Below, piece by piece: positions 32,511 to 45,517 of a DNA stretch of 45,735 nt (position 1 is the stretch's first letter; the number at the start of each line of letters is the position of its first letter). The stretch comes from Lichtheimia corymbifera B2541 (Eukaryota > Mucoromycota > Mucoromycetes > Mucorales > Lichtheimiaceae). The DNA is taken from positions 1 through 45,735 of the forward strand of contig JNEU01001034.1 in the NCBI GenBank assembly GCA_000697475.1. The letters run 5' to 3'. Below the pieces are notes generated by a model, which saw nothing but the letters and a program-made list of their open reading frames with translations, ran no database searches and had not been told where the DNA came from. The translations under genes were made by a program, and so were the position numbers.

Positions 32511-32586
32511 GATAAAGGCACCTGCTTACAATGGGCGTGTGTGGGCGTGCGCATATATACTGGGCGTCCCCAAGAACAGAACCTGA

Positions 32587-32636
32587 TTATCCTTGTTCTT
32601 TCCTTTCTCGCTCACTTTCGTTTTCCCTTTTTCACA
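32587..32636 (+). promoter_or_regulatory. GGT leader with upstream TATA-like element
   Basis: CATATATAC at about 32551-32559 is followed by a CT-rich tract ending at the ATG at 32637. The promoter abuts the end of the AIM32 remnant, so little more than 130 bp separates the two. Confidence 0.4.
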
Positions 32637-35238
32637 ATGGACGAGAATCAAGTTGCCTCTCCCAATGACCCCCTCATTCCAAAAGACAACGAACGTTCTC
32701 GGCGTCATAAGCATCAAAAAAGACTACTATTTGCGCTCGGGTTAACGACTTTGAGTTTTCTGGTGATAAGCTGCATTGTCCTTTTCTTTGTCAGCAAAAA
32801 CTCGGCAACAGGTCCATCCATACATGGTTGCATGAATCACTATTTCATAGGCTTATATGCTTTTTCCTCCTCCTCTATAGACCCTTCTGGATACCATGGC
32901 CATATCGTTTCTGGCAAAACAGGCGCAGTAGCTGTTGAAGCAGAAGAGTGTTCCAACACTGGTATTGAAAGTAGGTGTCCTTTTTCTACCAAGAGCTGAT
33001 CGATCGATCGACGACGAGAAGTCAATACTAACAACAAGCATCTAGTTTTAAAGCAAGGCGGCAATGCTGTTGACGCAGCGATTGCTTCTGGTCTTTGTAT
33101 TGGTGTCATTGATAGCTTTGCTACAGGTAAATGAAGTTTATACACAATGGCGTCTACTTTGATGCTGATTGTTAATCATCTCGTACAGGCATTGGCGGGT
33201 AAGTCAAGGACACAAGGATTTGATTGGTTCAGTGTCAAGGGTGTGTTTATCCTTATGTCATTTACAATTTAGTGGTGGATTCATGCTGATTCGCTCACCC
33301 AATGGTACCTATGAGCACATTGATTTCCGTGAAACTGCCCCTGCTGCTGCTCACAAGGACATGTTTGTTGAGAACCCTGAATTGGCAAAATATGGTGGTT
33401 TGGCCGTAGCTGTCCCGTGAGTATTGTGCATGACCATCATTGTGTATGTGTGTGATCTTTGGATACTAACGTAAAGCCCTTTGTTACATAGTGGTGAAAT
33501 TCGGGGATATGAGCTTGCTCATCAAAGGTGAGTGGTATAAATTAGGATCATCATCATCATCATTACTCATCATAATGGTGTAGACATGGCAAGTTACCAT
33601 GGAGTGTGCTCTTTGAGCCTGCTATCCGGATATCAAGAGAAGGTTTTAAATGCACTCCATTACTCCAAAAAAGACTCAAGGTAAGCATGGCTCGTCTCTT
33701 TTTGTGATGGGTGAACTCACGCTATATACATAGAAAGCTGAGCCATGGTTGATGGAGATGCCAGAATGGCGCGAAATCTTTGCCCCGAATGGACATTTGG
33801 CCAAAGCAGGTGACTTGATCCGTCGTCCGAATCTTGCCAATACGTTGGAGACAATTGCCAAAGAGGGGCCAGATGCATTTTACAAAGTAAGTGGTGATGG
33901 TGATATATTTTTTACATGCACGCCAACTTTTACTGTCCTTTAGGGAGAAATTGCACATCATCTTGTGAATGCAACACGAGCTGCAGGCGGTATCATGACA
34001 TTGGAAGATATGGCGTCGTACGAGCCCCAAATTCGTCCCTCCGTTTCCACTTATTATCATGGCCGCAAAGTTGTCAGCTGCTCCACACCCACGAGCGGAC
34101 CCCTTATTATCGCCGCACTCAATATCCTCGAACGTTTTAATCTTCGTCTCCATGGATACACAGGTCTCGATTTACACCGCATTATCGAAACATTGAAGCA
34201 TGGCTTTTCATTCCGTACCGAATTTGGTGATCCTGATTACATTCATAATCACGAGCGCATGGAGGAGATTATATCCAAGGAATGGGCTTCACGCATTCGT
34301 CAGAATATTTCAGATGTAAGAGGATATACCCCCACGTGTATAACAAGAAGCTCATGGTTTTCTTTGTTTAGCATATCACGTATCCCCCACTTTACTATCA
34401 TCCCCGATATGACCATATTGAATCACATGGGACCATGCACTTGTCTGTGGTGGATGGTGATGACGGGGCAGTTGCTTTGACGTCTACAGTCAATTTGTTG
34501 TTTGGTGCCCGCTTCATGGATCCTGTCACGGGTGTCATTTTGAATGATGAAATGGATGATTTCTCGATTCCTGGGTATATTGAATCACTTTTTCTTTGTT
34601 CCTTCTTTTAGAACTAACCCATCTCTCTATTAGTAAACCCAATGCATTTGGACTCTATCCAAGCGAATACAATTATGTTGGTAAGGGGGAGAAATAGACT
34701 ATCATGTCCCTCTATGTAAGCTGACTTTTTTCTTTTTTAGCACCTGGCAAACGACCTTTATCATCCATTACACCCGTCATTGTTGAGAGCGATGGCAAGT
34801 TTGAATTAGCCGTGGGTGGCTCAGGTGGATCCTTGATTCCTACCGCTACTTTGAACGTAAGAAAAGATTGGAAAAAAAAAAAGAAGCAAACGACATGACT
34901 CATCCATCCCTTATAGGTGATTTTGAATGTGATTGACTTTGAAAAGGACCTTTACAGTGCTGTCAATGCTCCTAGATATCATCATCAATTGTTGCCCAAT
35001 GCCGTTGTGGTGGAACCTGATTTTAGTGGTGTTTTGGAACAAGATTTGATTCACCGTGGACATGAGGTAAGCGATTACAATCCGTTGAGGAAGGGATTTG
35101 CTTATCATGTCATTTTAGATATTCCATTTAAACACATCACAACGCATTTCAGCTGTACAAGCAGTGATGCGATTGCCTGATCAAACCGTGCACGGTGTGA
35201 GCGACCCGCGTAAACTCGGTATTGCTGCTGCTTATTAA
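32637..35238 (+). CDS. Gamma-glutamyltransferase, type II membrane protein (about 602 aa)
   Basis: Fourteen exons: 32637-32826, 32881-32970, 33046-33126, 33189-33198, 33273-33416, 33492-33527, 33584-33680, 33734-33886, 33944-34315, 34372-34574, 34634-34680, 34741-34856, 34917-35066, 35119-35238. A cytosolic basic head is followed by one membrane helix (about 30-52), then the large subunit (EILKQGGNAVDAAIA, TGIGGGGFM). The autocleavage site is HGT-MHLSVVD, with nucleophile Thr412, and the small subunit includes RPLSS (479-483) and VGGSGG (499-504). GGT cleaves extracellular or vacuolar glutathione and gamma-glutamyl compounds. The 10-nt fourth exon encodes part of the IGG loop and is needed to keep the frame. 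The first intron (54 nt, weak GTTGCA donor) is a multiple of three without stops; if retained, the protein gains 18 residues. Confidence 0.9.
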
Positions 35239-35373
35239 ACCCAAATGTATCATGTAAAGAATATATTTACACACAATAAAAAATGTGATGATAGAAGAGT
35301 ATAACTGGCGAGTGGAGAGTGGGATGTGTGGAGAATAGGATGTGGATGAATGGGATGGGTGATTGGATAACTC

Positions 35374-36000
35374 TTATTGTTGGGCTTCGTATTTGAGGCG
35401 TGATTGAGCAAATAACATTTCTTGTTGCCGTAATAGTTCTTCCTCTGCAATGCCTGTGTTTTCTAACCGAGTACTCTTGCGATCACGTTCCTATGCACCC
35501 ATCATCATCATCATCAGTCTACCGATGTGCGAAAAGAAAACTACTATTACCTTTTGTTGTTTCTTGTGTTCCTTGTATACTTCATCGACCTCCTCCACAT
35601 AATCCTCAAATCCAAGTGCTTGAAGTGCAGATACGACATGTTCACCAGCAATGGTTTTTTTGTTTTCTCGTTCACAAATCTCGTTGGCTTCAGAAGCAAG
35701 TAAATGGATAAACTCTATATTGATGCATAGCGTGTTATATTATACACCACCCATAGCTGACCCAGGCCGCCCCTCACTATCACTTACCAACACAGGCGTC
35801 GATCAATAGATCGCGAGTGTCCTTGGCACATACAATCTCGTTGGGCATCATTTCATTGATTAGCTTTTGGACCGTGGCTATAAGGTTTGTCTCTTGGGTG
35901 AGTCCAAGATCCACCAGGGATCGGTAAAGATGGCAGACAACTTGCCTTTGGGAAGTGAAAGCTCATCGTCGGCTGGGCCGGATCGTTCATTGTCGCTCAT
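35374..36000 (-). CDS. NCB2: NC2-beta / DR1 histone-fold transcription repressor (141 aa)
   Basis: Exons 35946-36000, 35788-35877, 35551-35714 and 35374-35490 give 426 nt in frame. The first intron has a GC donor (AAAG|GCAAGT) and a normal AG acceptor; no GT donor nearby preserves the frame. The protein shows the DR1 histone fold (about 14-95: SLPKATVQKLINEM, EFIHLLASEANEICE, KKTIAGEHVVSALQALGF) and the family C-terminal motif RLENTGIAEEELLRQQ. NC2-beta pairs with NC2-alpha on TBP-DNA and blocks TFIIA and TFIIB entry, regulating core promoters. Its length is close to yeast Ncb2 and somewhat shorter than human DR1. It converges on GGT with about 135 bp between stops. Confidence 0.93.
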
Positions 36001-36254
36001 TGTAAAAAAGTGGTTAGATAGAGTTACAAGGGAAAAAGAAAAAGAAGAAAAAAAAGGCGAGAGGAAGGAAGAGAGCAATTTATGTGAATAATCGCCGTAT
36101 GAGCTTATCGACCGACACATTCTCTCTGTCAGACAATATCCCTCTTGTTGCAAGATAGAATGGTATTTAGCATAGTACTTTATTCTATTCTATAAATACA
36201 GTATAAACGATGCAAAAAAGATTGACAAGGAGGATAATGCTGGATGTTTTTTTT

Positions 36255-38038
<1,784 letters not shown>

Positions 38039-38367
38039 TTAAGCAATCAAACGTCGAATGGTGTGAGAGAGAGTATTATGAGATTCGAGTGAGAGAATAT
38101 ATTATGCTGAAAAGAAAACGGACAAGGCAATCACCGCCAAGGCGACAAGGTTGTCATTTTACGAGCTGCTCTCTTGTCACTGCTGCGTTTGAAAACCGTA
38201 TGTAACCTCTCTTTTTTTATTATTGCCGAGGAAAAGGATAGTTATACTTATCTACATGCCAAAACGGTAATACAGGCAAAATAACAGTGTAATAGTAGTA
38301 TAAAAGATTACTAAGGAAAAGATGGATCAAAGGCATAGTGCGAGGGGAATAAAAGGTATGATGAGAC

Positions 38368-38643
38368 TTATGATGACATCAAGAACGCTGCAGCATGATG
38401 GGCAGTAAAGTCCTGGTTCGCTGTAGTGGTTGTGGTTGTGGTAGTAGTAGTGTGTCGTTCTGATGCAACAGCGGTCTTTGAACGTGGCAATGGAGAAGAT
38501 TCACTGACAGTGGGAGGTATCCGAGAAGGTGAAGCGGGTGGTGTCATTGCATTATGTCCAGCCAATAGTTCTTCAGGCTTTAAGGTGCGCATGGACCATG
38601 GTAATGCTCCCATTCTAAAACAATTCCTAATGAGTCAATCTCT

Positions 38644-38675
<32 letters not shown>

Positions 38676-40278
38676 TTTTTTTTAGCTACCTCGCATAAAA
38701 CATTTGAAGACGTAATCGCATGCATTCTTGATACAAATCAGGCAAGGATCGAGTGTTGTAGTAGCCTTGGCGTACATTTCTGATGAATACATAAAACTCG
38801 CATACGGCGACGAGACGATCACGGCAATAGCGATCAATACAAGCCCAGTCATCAAAATAAGATGTTCTGAAACGATAGGGTAAAGGATGCTGATCTTGTC
38901 GTCCACAGGCTTGACATGCACCCAAGATAAGAGCAGGATTGCCACCATTGCTGAGACGTTCCCAAAGCATGGTCTTGGATGCTGATATCCGTAATGGCAC
39001 ATCGGGAGGACGACGTGCTTGTTCTTCTGCAAATCCCACCGGTGTTTCTTCAATAAAGCAGGTGTTCATGACAATCGCTTCAGCCACTTTGCGTGCTGAT
39101 AATCTTGAATTGGCACCGAAGCGTAAGCATGGCTCGACATCTTCTGCAAGACAATTCTTCAAAAAGGAGATGGACGAGTGTAACTTTTTCAGGGGAAGCG
39201 ATGCGCTCATCTTGATAAAGTCTTCGAATTCAGATAGCAACATGGGATCTGTCATATCCATTGTAACATGACCACCACAACTCGTTGATGATGACCCATC
39301 GACAGAGGCTGATGATTCTGCTGCTGTTGCATGATGATGCTCACCTCCTTCTGTTGTTGATGTGATGGATTTGGACTCGGCATGTTCTTCGGCTGATTGT
39401 TTCAATTGTTCTTGTTCATGAGCCATATCTTCCATGCGTTGTCGTAATTCCTTGAGTTGCATTTGCTCCGCTGCCAAACGCTCTTGCGTCTCCTGAAGTT
39501 GCTTCTCCAGTTGTCGTTGAGCCATCTCCAACTGATGTTTTTCTCGCTTTTCATTGGCAACCATCCCATTGGCTTCTTCAAAAAGTCGTCGTGAAAGATC
39601 TTCCAACTCGTTTTCAACCATATCCTTGGAATGTTGAATCTCGGCTACTCGTTCAATCTCATCCACATACTTGTCGTTTAACATTTCCATGTCGCTTTGT
39701 AATGCCTTAAACTCGCTGTCTTTGACGCCAAGTCGTTGTTCCACATCGGCCACAGTTGTCTGCAACGTTTCAATCTCTTCAAGTTGTTCAGCTATTCTCG
39801 CTTGTTCTTCTTGTACTCGTACTTCCAAATCACTGATTTCTTGCTTATGTTGATCACGCTCTCGGTGCAACTGCTCTAATAATGGAATCACTCGATCACA
39901 AAGACTGCATCGGGTCGATTCTTTGGATACCAAAATGTGTCGGCAAGAACAGTCGGGAGCAGGTGGTGGAGGTGGTGGTGTGGACGACGCGGAAGAAGAC
40001 GAACGTGGGGTAGTAGTAGCATCCGCAGTGGTATTTGTTGCAGTGGTTGTCGAGTGTTGTGTTGGGAAATGAGTCGATGTTGGCGATGATGTGGTGGGAG
40101 ACATTGGGAGTGAAGGTGGAAGAGGAATGAACTTGGCTTCAGGATTCATACTGGGGTCAGTAATCTTCTTATCGATAACGGCTTGAAGTCGTGAATAAAG
40201 CCCTGCAATATTTTTGGCTGTATCATCATCGTCTGCCATACACCCGCTGATAGTATCTTTGGACAAGTCAGTTGCCAT
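38368..40278 (-). CDS. SEC2: SEC2/Rabin-type Rab guanine nucleotide exchange factor (611 aa)
   Basis: Exons 38690-40278 and 38368-38614 give 1,836 nt in frame. The ATG at 40278 follows a CT-rich leader; upstream the frame has no ATG-supported protein. A Thr/Ser/Pro-rich head leads to a C-x-C...C-x2-C cluster (110, 112, 124, 127) that may bind zinc. A long coiled coil follows (about 132-335), the GEF module that opens Sec4/Rab8. The C-terminal region (DFIKMSASLPLKKLHSSISF, RISASKTMLWERLSNGG, ACQACG, YFDDWACIDRYCRDRL) is conserved in Sec2 and Rabin relatives. It should drive exocytic vesicle docking at hyphal tips. The intron at 38615-38689 is almost pure purine on the coding strand just after the donor. 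The second exon codes a Pro/Ser/Thr tail. Confidence 0.88.
38638..38683. repeat. CT/GA microsatellite inside the SEC2 intron
   Basis: A tract of TCTCTC and TTTCTC repeats fills most of the 75-nt intron. On the coding strand it is polypurine and comes directly after the splice donor, leaving little normal intron sequence. Confidence 0.8.
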
Positions 40279-41189
40279 AGTGGAAACAAAGAGAGGGAAA
40301 AGCAAACAAAGAAAAGGGAAAAAAAAGATGAGTGTGAGTGAGAAAGAGAACAAGCCTAGCACCCCGCTTTCTGTCGCTGGCAGGACCGATTGGTTCAGGG
40401 CCAGCAGCAATCACAATGTGATTGGATAATAACCCAACGCTGGGTCCACATTGTCTCCCCCATTTACATGATAAATTAACCGAAACCGATGTCGTCCAAA
40501 TACACATCCAATTATCAATCATCTTCATTCCTTCTTTTGTTTCATCGCGTTTATTATTGTACGCATATACAAGTACGCCTCCCAAATATGTCGTCAACAT
40601 ACATTGGGCGGAAAAAGAAATCGATGTCCTCCATTTTCATGCATTTCGGTCTCCTCTTGGATGTACTGATATATCATCGGCAGTACTTGTGTCGAGGTCG
40701 GGAGACAACAGTAAAGTAGTCTCGGACATGCATATCGATTGATGAAGATGGTGGCTGTTGTTGTATAATATTACAGCTTGCATATAATCGTTATTAATAC
40801 AGCGCGGATGTACCCGACTAATCATTCGTAGTGAAAAAACGATGAATTCTTTCGGTATGGCAGGGGAAAGATTCCTTAATCAACCCACATTTGGTCAACG
40901 CTTTAACATGAAAGTATGTGGGAAATTTCACTTTGTAAATGTAATCATGTGCTTTTGTAAGCAATGGATTGGAGATGCGTTACATCAGCGCGGCATACGT
41001 CTGGTCACGTGCGGAGAATGCATTATTGATATGCGAATGAGAAATGTTAGAGAAAGGGCAAGAGTTTGACAGCCTACGAAGGCCGATGTTTATAACCAGC
41101 AACCACCAACACATCAACAGAAACCAACCAAGTGATTCACATTTGTTGAATCCAATCTTCATTTAATAGAAATCGAAAAATAGTACATG
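40279..41189. other. Intergenic region upstream of SEC2
   Basis: 40290-40345 is purine-rich on the plus strand, that is a CT-rich leader for SEC2. The remainder has only short frames without support. Confidence 0.45.
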
Positions 41190-42150
41190 GTGTGTGGGGC
41201 ATTATCAAGTAGGTATCATAAAGAAACAACATTGCTGCCAAGTGAAGAAGGGGTGCTTGAATCATACAGAGTGAATGGGAGTTGTTGCGTCGTTGTATCC
41301 TTGGTTCCCGCCGTCATAAGCGATATCATCCAGGATTCCAAAGCAGCTGCTGCAAGGTTGGACTCGAGTATTCCAGTATCATCCATAGCCGATCAACCAA
41401 CGCCATTCCAATCCATCACCATCCTCATCCGTCTTCATATGATATGATCCTTCCCTCCTGCTGACGGCGTGTCAAGTAACGTAAGGAACATTCCAGGATT
41501 CTCCATATCTGTGCTTGATAGCGTCCATCCATTGTAGCCATTGCAGTAATCGCTGCTGACATGCTTCCTTTTCCATCCTGTCTCTTTCTTGGTCACTTTT
41601 TATCGTAGCTCAACCAGATGAAGATTGCTTGTATTGCGGTGTACTTGATAGCTGATATAACATCCCATCCATTGGAATCCGTATGTATCAAAGCAAGTTG
41701 CTACACGTAAATAAAGCTGCTGCTATACCATGGCTATCTGCTGTTCACGTAGAAAAGGCTGCAAGGCATGCTGCTGCAAGTAAAGAATGCTGTTCGAGAC
41801 AATGGAGTAAAGACATCGCTAACAGAAACTGCTGGAATGAATGCTGTTACGATTGGTTGTGGCGGATGAGAGTGCAAGAGAGTGGGTAGTATCAAGGAAC
41901 GCGTGTGTTGTAGTAGAGTGACAAGGGCTGTGTGCACGCCATGAACTTGCCATTCAGTCAAAGACAATAGGATCAAGGCATTCGTAGGATTGACATGATG
42001 GGGTGAAGCAGGACAATCGTTCGCAGATGGTAGTTGTAGTTGAATGCATCAACGGTTGAGAATGGGAAGAAGAGGGAAATAAAATGCGAGTGGAAGAGGT
42101 GGAAATTAAATCTGTCAGGCAATCAGGCATATCTATATACACTGATATCA
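41190..42150 (-). repeat. Dispersed repeat body, right copy (inverted)
   Basis: Its reverse complement follows 1595-2540 nearly throughout with small indels. Shared 12-20-mers occur in identical order, for example TGTATGATTCAAGCA, TGGAATCCTGGATGATAT, GGTTGATCGGCTATGGATG and AATCCTACGAATGCCTTGAT. No protein frame is conserved with the left copy. Confidence 0.8.
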
Positions 42151-43060
42151 ATGCATCATATTGGGATTGCCTGTCACGAACCTCAAACTTTCACACAATA
42201 TGCTCTAGGACATGCTGAACAACTTTGTATTAATAATGAACCCACACTTCATTTGTAAATTTCGAAAGGGAGAGCATAATGTGGGGTTTACTATGATGGG
42301 CGGAAATTAGGAAAGCGCCGGATTTATGAAAAAGTCAATTAGTATGTAGTTTCTTGGGATTCCCTATTTCGCACTTGAAACTTGGTCAGATGGTTCTCTG
42401 GGACATGCTGATCAACTCCATTCATTTAAAAACCGTATGCTACATTATGATATTTTATGAATCGGACGGTCCAAATATAGGACGGACGGAACGCAAGTAG
42501 GGTGTATAGTGGACACCCCCGCGCTTGTCCACCTCCATCGTCAAAATTTGTCAGACGGGTGGGCTTCAATATACTGATCAACTCCATTCATATTAAAGTC
42601 GCAGGTTTCATTGTGAGAATTAAAATGGGAGCGTCGGATGATGAATGGAGAGTGTTATAAGTAGAGCGGGTGGCCCATAACCTCGGGATTGCCCATCCCA
42701 AACCTGAAAACTTCACACAACATTCTCTTGGACACGCTGATCAACTTTGTCTTAATAAAGAACCCATACTTTCATTCAAAGATTTTGAATGGGAGGGTGT
42801 AATGAGTGATTTACTATGAAGGACGGATATTCCTCACCCGCCCAAATTTATGAAATGTCAATTACTATGAATTACCTTGAGATTCCCACTCTCGAACTTG
42901 AAACTTGGCACGAAGGTTCGCTGAGTCATGCTGATCAATTCCATTCATTAAAAAACCGTATGCTTCATTATGAAATTTTGAATGGTAGGATACAGGTGGA
43001 GAATGGTCGCATGTGGACCGCCCTAGACCTCCGAGATTGGCCGCGCCGAACATGAAACTT
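42151..43060 (-). repeat. Degenerate tandem repeat array, right copy (inverted)
   Basis: Read on the minus strand, units of AATGAAG..TACGG, GAATGGAGTTGATCAGCATG, then ACCAAGTTTCAAGT begin near 42966, 42790, 42620, 42445 and 42255. They correspond unit for unit with the left array, including the distinctive GGAGGTGGACAAGCGCGGG segment. Read in the same direction, both arrays run into the repeat body. Confidence 0.75.
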
Positions 43061-43918
43061 TCACACAAGGAACTGTCAAATTCGCTGATCAATTTTGTTT
43101 TAATAAAGTCACCATGCTTTAATATGAAAAACTTGATAAGTAGCTACCTTTATGTTTTACCATATATGATAGGTGGTCTTTGTTCATTGTCAAGTAGCTC
43201 GTCCCTAACAGAGCCAAAGATGAAGAGAGGCGTGTTTGCGTCACTGAGTTGAAAAGCCAGTACTTCAGGCACAATGCATGATAGGTACGCAAACTTCATT
43301 TCTAATGCATACATTGGCAGCTAATAGCACATTCCTCCCATTTTCGATTACTGCTCAATCCGCAATCCACTGCATGGGAACGATGCTCCTGGTGCAGACA
43401 TTCATCTCCATCATTCAACTTTCTTGATCCGAGATGATTTGATTCAGTTACGGTCCAGGAGGAAGCATATCAGCCCTTATATACAGCATGCACTATCTCT
43501 CTCAATTGATGTCTTTTTATTTGACCGTAACTTGGCCACATCAGCTCGGATCAAGAAAGTTGAATGATGGAAATGAATGTTTGCAGCAGAAGCATCGTTC
43601 CATTGTTATGAGTTCGGCAAAAGCTGGGGATGGAAAAAAAAGTGCATGTTAGCTGCCAATCTATGACTGCTACTGATTCGTTTATAAAGTATCATCCATT
43701 GATTCTTCCCGTCCTGCAAAATGGGGGTGTTACGCAGAGAAGTCCTCCTGCATCTTTGGCTCTATTAGGGTCTAGCTACTTGACAACCAACAAAGACCAC
43801 TTTTCATATAGCATCAAGCTTACAGCATATGTAAAATATAAAGTTGTCTGTATCTCTAAACTTTACAATGAAGCGTGGGGTCTTCAATCGAACAAAGTTG
43901 CTCGTCGGGGTCAAGCGC
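43055..43918. repeat. Large imperfect palindrome centred near 43487
   Basis: The arms pair around the centre: AACGATGC...CATTCAACTTTCTTGATCCGA (43378-43436) with its reverse complement (43542-43601), CATTGGCAGCTAA (about 43312) with TTAGCTGCCAAT (about 43649), and GGTCTTTGTTCATTGTCAAGTAGC (43174-43198) with its counterpart near 43776-43800. The stretch was also checked for genes; none seen. Confidence 0.75.
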
Positions 43919-44296
43919 ACCCTGTGTAGAAGTTTCACGATCAACCTCGACGATCCTAGATTTCGCAATGTCACCACCAGCCAAAAGTCGATCTGGTCGA
44001 CCTCTTGACTTTTTTTTCGTCGAGGCTGGTGGTGACATTGGGTGAATCTGAGAATGGCCACGACAATCGTGAAACTTGCACCCAAGGTGCGCTTCACCCC
44101 GACGAGCAACTTTGTTCGATTGAAGACCCCACGTTTCATTGTAAAATTTAGAGATACAGGCACCTTTATCTTTTACATATGCTGTAAGCGTAATGCTATA
44201 TGGGAAGTGGTCTTTGTTTATTGTCAAGTAGGTTGACCCCGATAGAGCCGAAGATGCAGACGGACTTCTTTGTGCGACACAGCTCATTTGCATGAT
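43710..44296. repeat. Palindrome centred near 44003
   Basis: CAATGTCACCACCAGCC (43966-43982) pairs with its reverse complement at 44024-44040, and pairing continues outward through the AAAGTTGCTCGTCGGGG and TTTACAATGAAGCGTGGGG segments. The short loop holds GTCGACC and a T-run. Confidence 0.8.
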
Positions 44297-44340
44297 ACTT
44301 CCCAATGAACAAACGCCATTCTCCATATAGCATCACGCTT
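44188..44340. repeat. Inverted pair flanking a spacer, centre near 44264
   Basis: AAGCG.AATGCTATATGGGAAG on the left pairs with the reverse-complementary CATATAGCATCACGCTT on the right, enclosing a spacer of about 77 bp containing ACAGCTCATTTGCATGATAC. It is a diverged copy of the unit at 44705-44859. Confidence 0.65.
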
Positions 44341-44743
44341 ACAGCATATGAAAAACATAAAGATGCCCATCACTAAAAATTCTACAATGAAACGTGGGGT
44401 CTTCAATCGAACAAAGTTGCGCGGAGGGGTGCAGCGCACCGTGTGTAGAAGTTTCACGATCGTCGTGGCCATTCTCAGATTCACCCAATGTCACCACCAG
44501 CCTCGTCGAAAAAAAAATTCGAGGTCGACCAGATCCACTTTGGCTGGTGGTGACATTGGGTGAATCTGAGATCGGCCACGACAATCGTGAAACTTGCACC
44601 CAAGGTGCACTTCGCCCCGACGAGCAACTTTGTTCGATTGAAGAGCGCACGTTTCATTGTAAAGTTTAGAGGTACACGCACCTTTGTGTTTTTGCATATA
44701 CTGAAAGCGTGATGCTATATGACAAGTGGTGTTTGTTCATTGT
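44300..44743. repeat. Palindrome centred near 44522
   Basis: CAATGTCACCACCAGCC (44486-44502) pairs with 44542-44558, and the arms extend through the CGATCGTCGTGGCC and ATGAAACGTG segments. The loop contains an A-run followed by GAGGTCGACC. It repeats the layout of the palindrome centred at 44003. Confidence 0.8.
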
Positions 44744-44859
44744 GAAGTAGCTTGACCCCAATAGAGCGGAAGGTGCACAGGGGCGTGTTTGTGTTGCACA
44801 GCTCATTTGCATGATACGTGACAATGAACAAACACCACTTGTCATATAGCATCACGCTT
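44705..44859. repeat. 39-bp inverted repeats around a 77-bp spacer, orientation 1
   Basis: 44705-44743 and 44821-44859 are perfect reverse complements over 39 bases. The spacer is 44744-44820. The same structure with the spacer reversed occurs at 45363-45517. Confidence 0.9.
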
Positions 44860-45362
44860 TCAGCATATGAAAAAACGCAAATGCGCCAGCATCTAGGATT
44901 GGCAAGATTGATCCTGAAACATGATTGATAAGGTGCGCTCCACCACTACCAGCAATATTGCTCGATGAAAGAGCCCATGTTTCATTGTAAAGTTTAAAGA
45001 TAAATGCATATACCCGTTTTCACACATGTTGAAAAGCGTGATACTATATAACAAGTTATGTCTGTTCGTTATGGAGTAGCTTGACTCTGATAGAAGGGAA
45101 GATGCGCAGGGGAGTGCTTGTTTAACACAGCTCATTTACATGACACCTCACAATGAACAAACATCATTTGTCATATAGCATCATACTTTTCAGCATATGT
45201 AAAAACGAGAATGTGCATTTATCTCTAAACTTTACAATGAAACATGGGTTCTTTCATAGAAAAATATTGCTCGTCGTGGTTGAGCGCATCTTGTGAATCA
45301 TGTTTCACGATCAAGCTTGCCAATCCTAGATACAGGCACATTTGCGTTCTTTCATATGCTGA

Positions 45363-45517
45363 AAGCGTGATGCTATATGACAAGTGGTATTTGTTCATTG
45401 TCACGTATCATGCAAATGAGCTGTGCAACACAAACACGCCCCTGTGCACCTTCCGCTCTATTGGGGTCAAGCTACTTCACAATGAACAAACACCACTTGT
45501 CATATAGCATCACGCTT
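45363..45517. repeat. 39-bp inverted repeats around a 77-bp spacer, orientation 2
   Basis: 45363-45401 and 45479-45517 are reverse complements with one mismatch. The 77-base spacer (45402-45478) is the exact reverse complement of 44744-44820. Confidence 0.9.
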
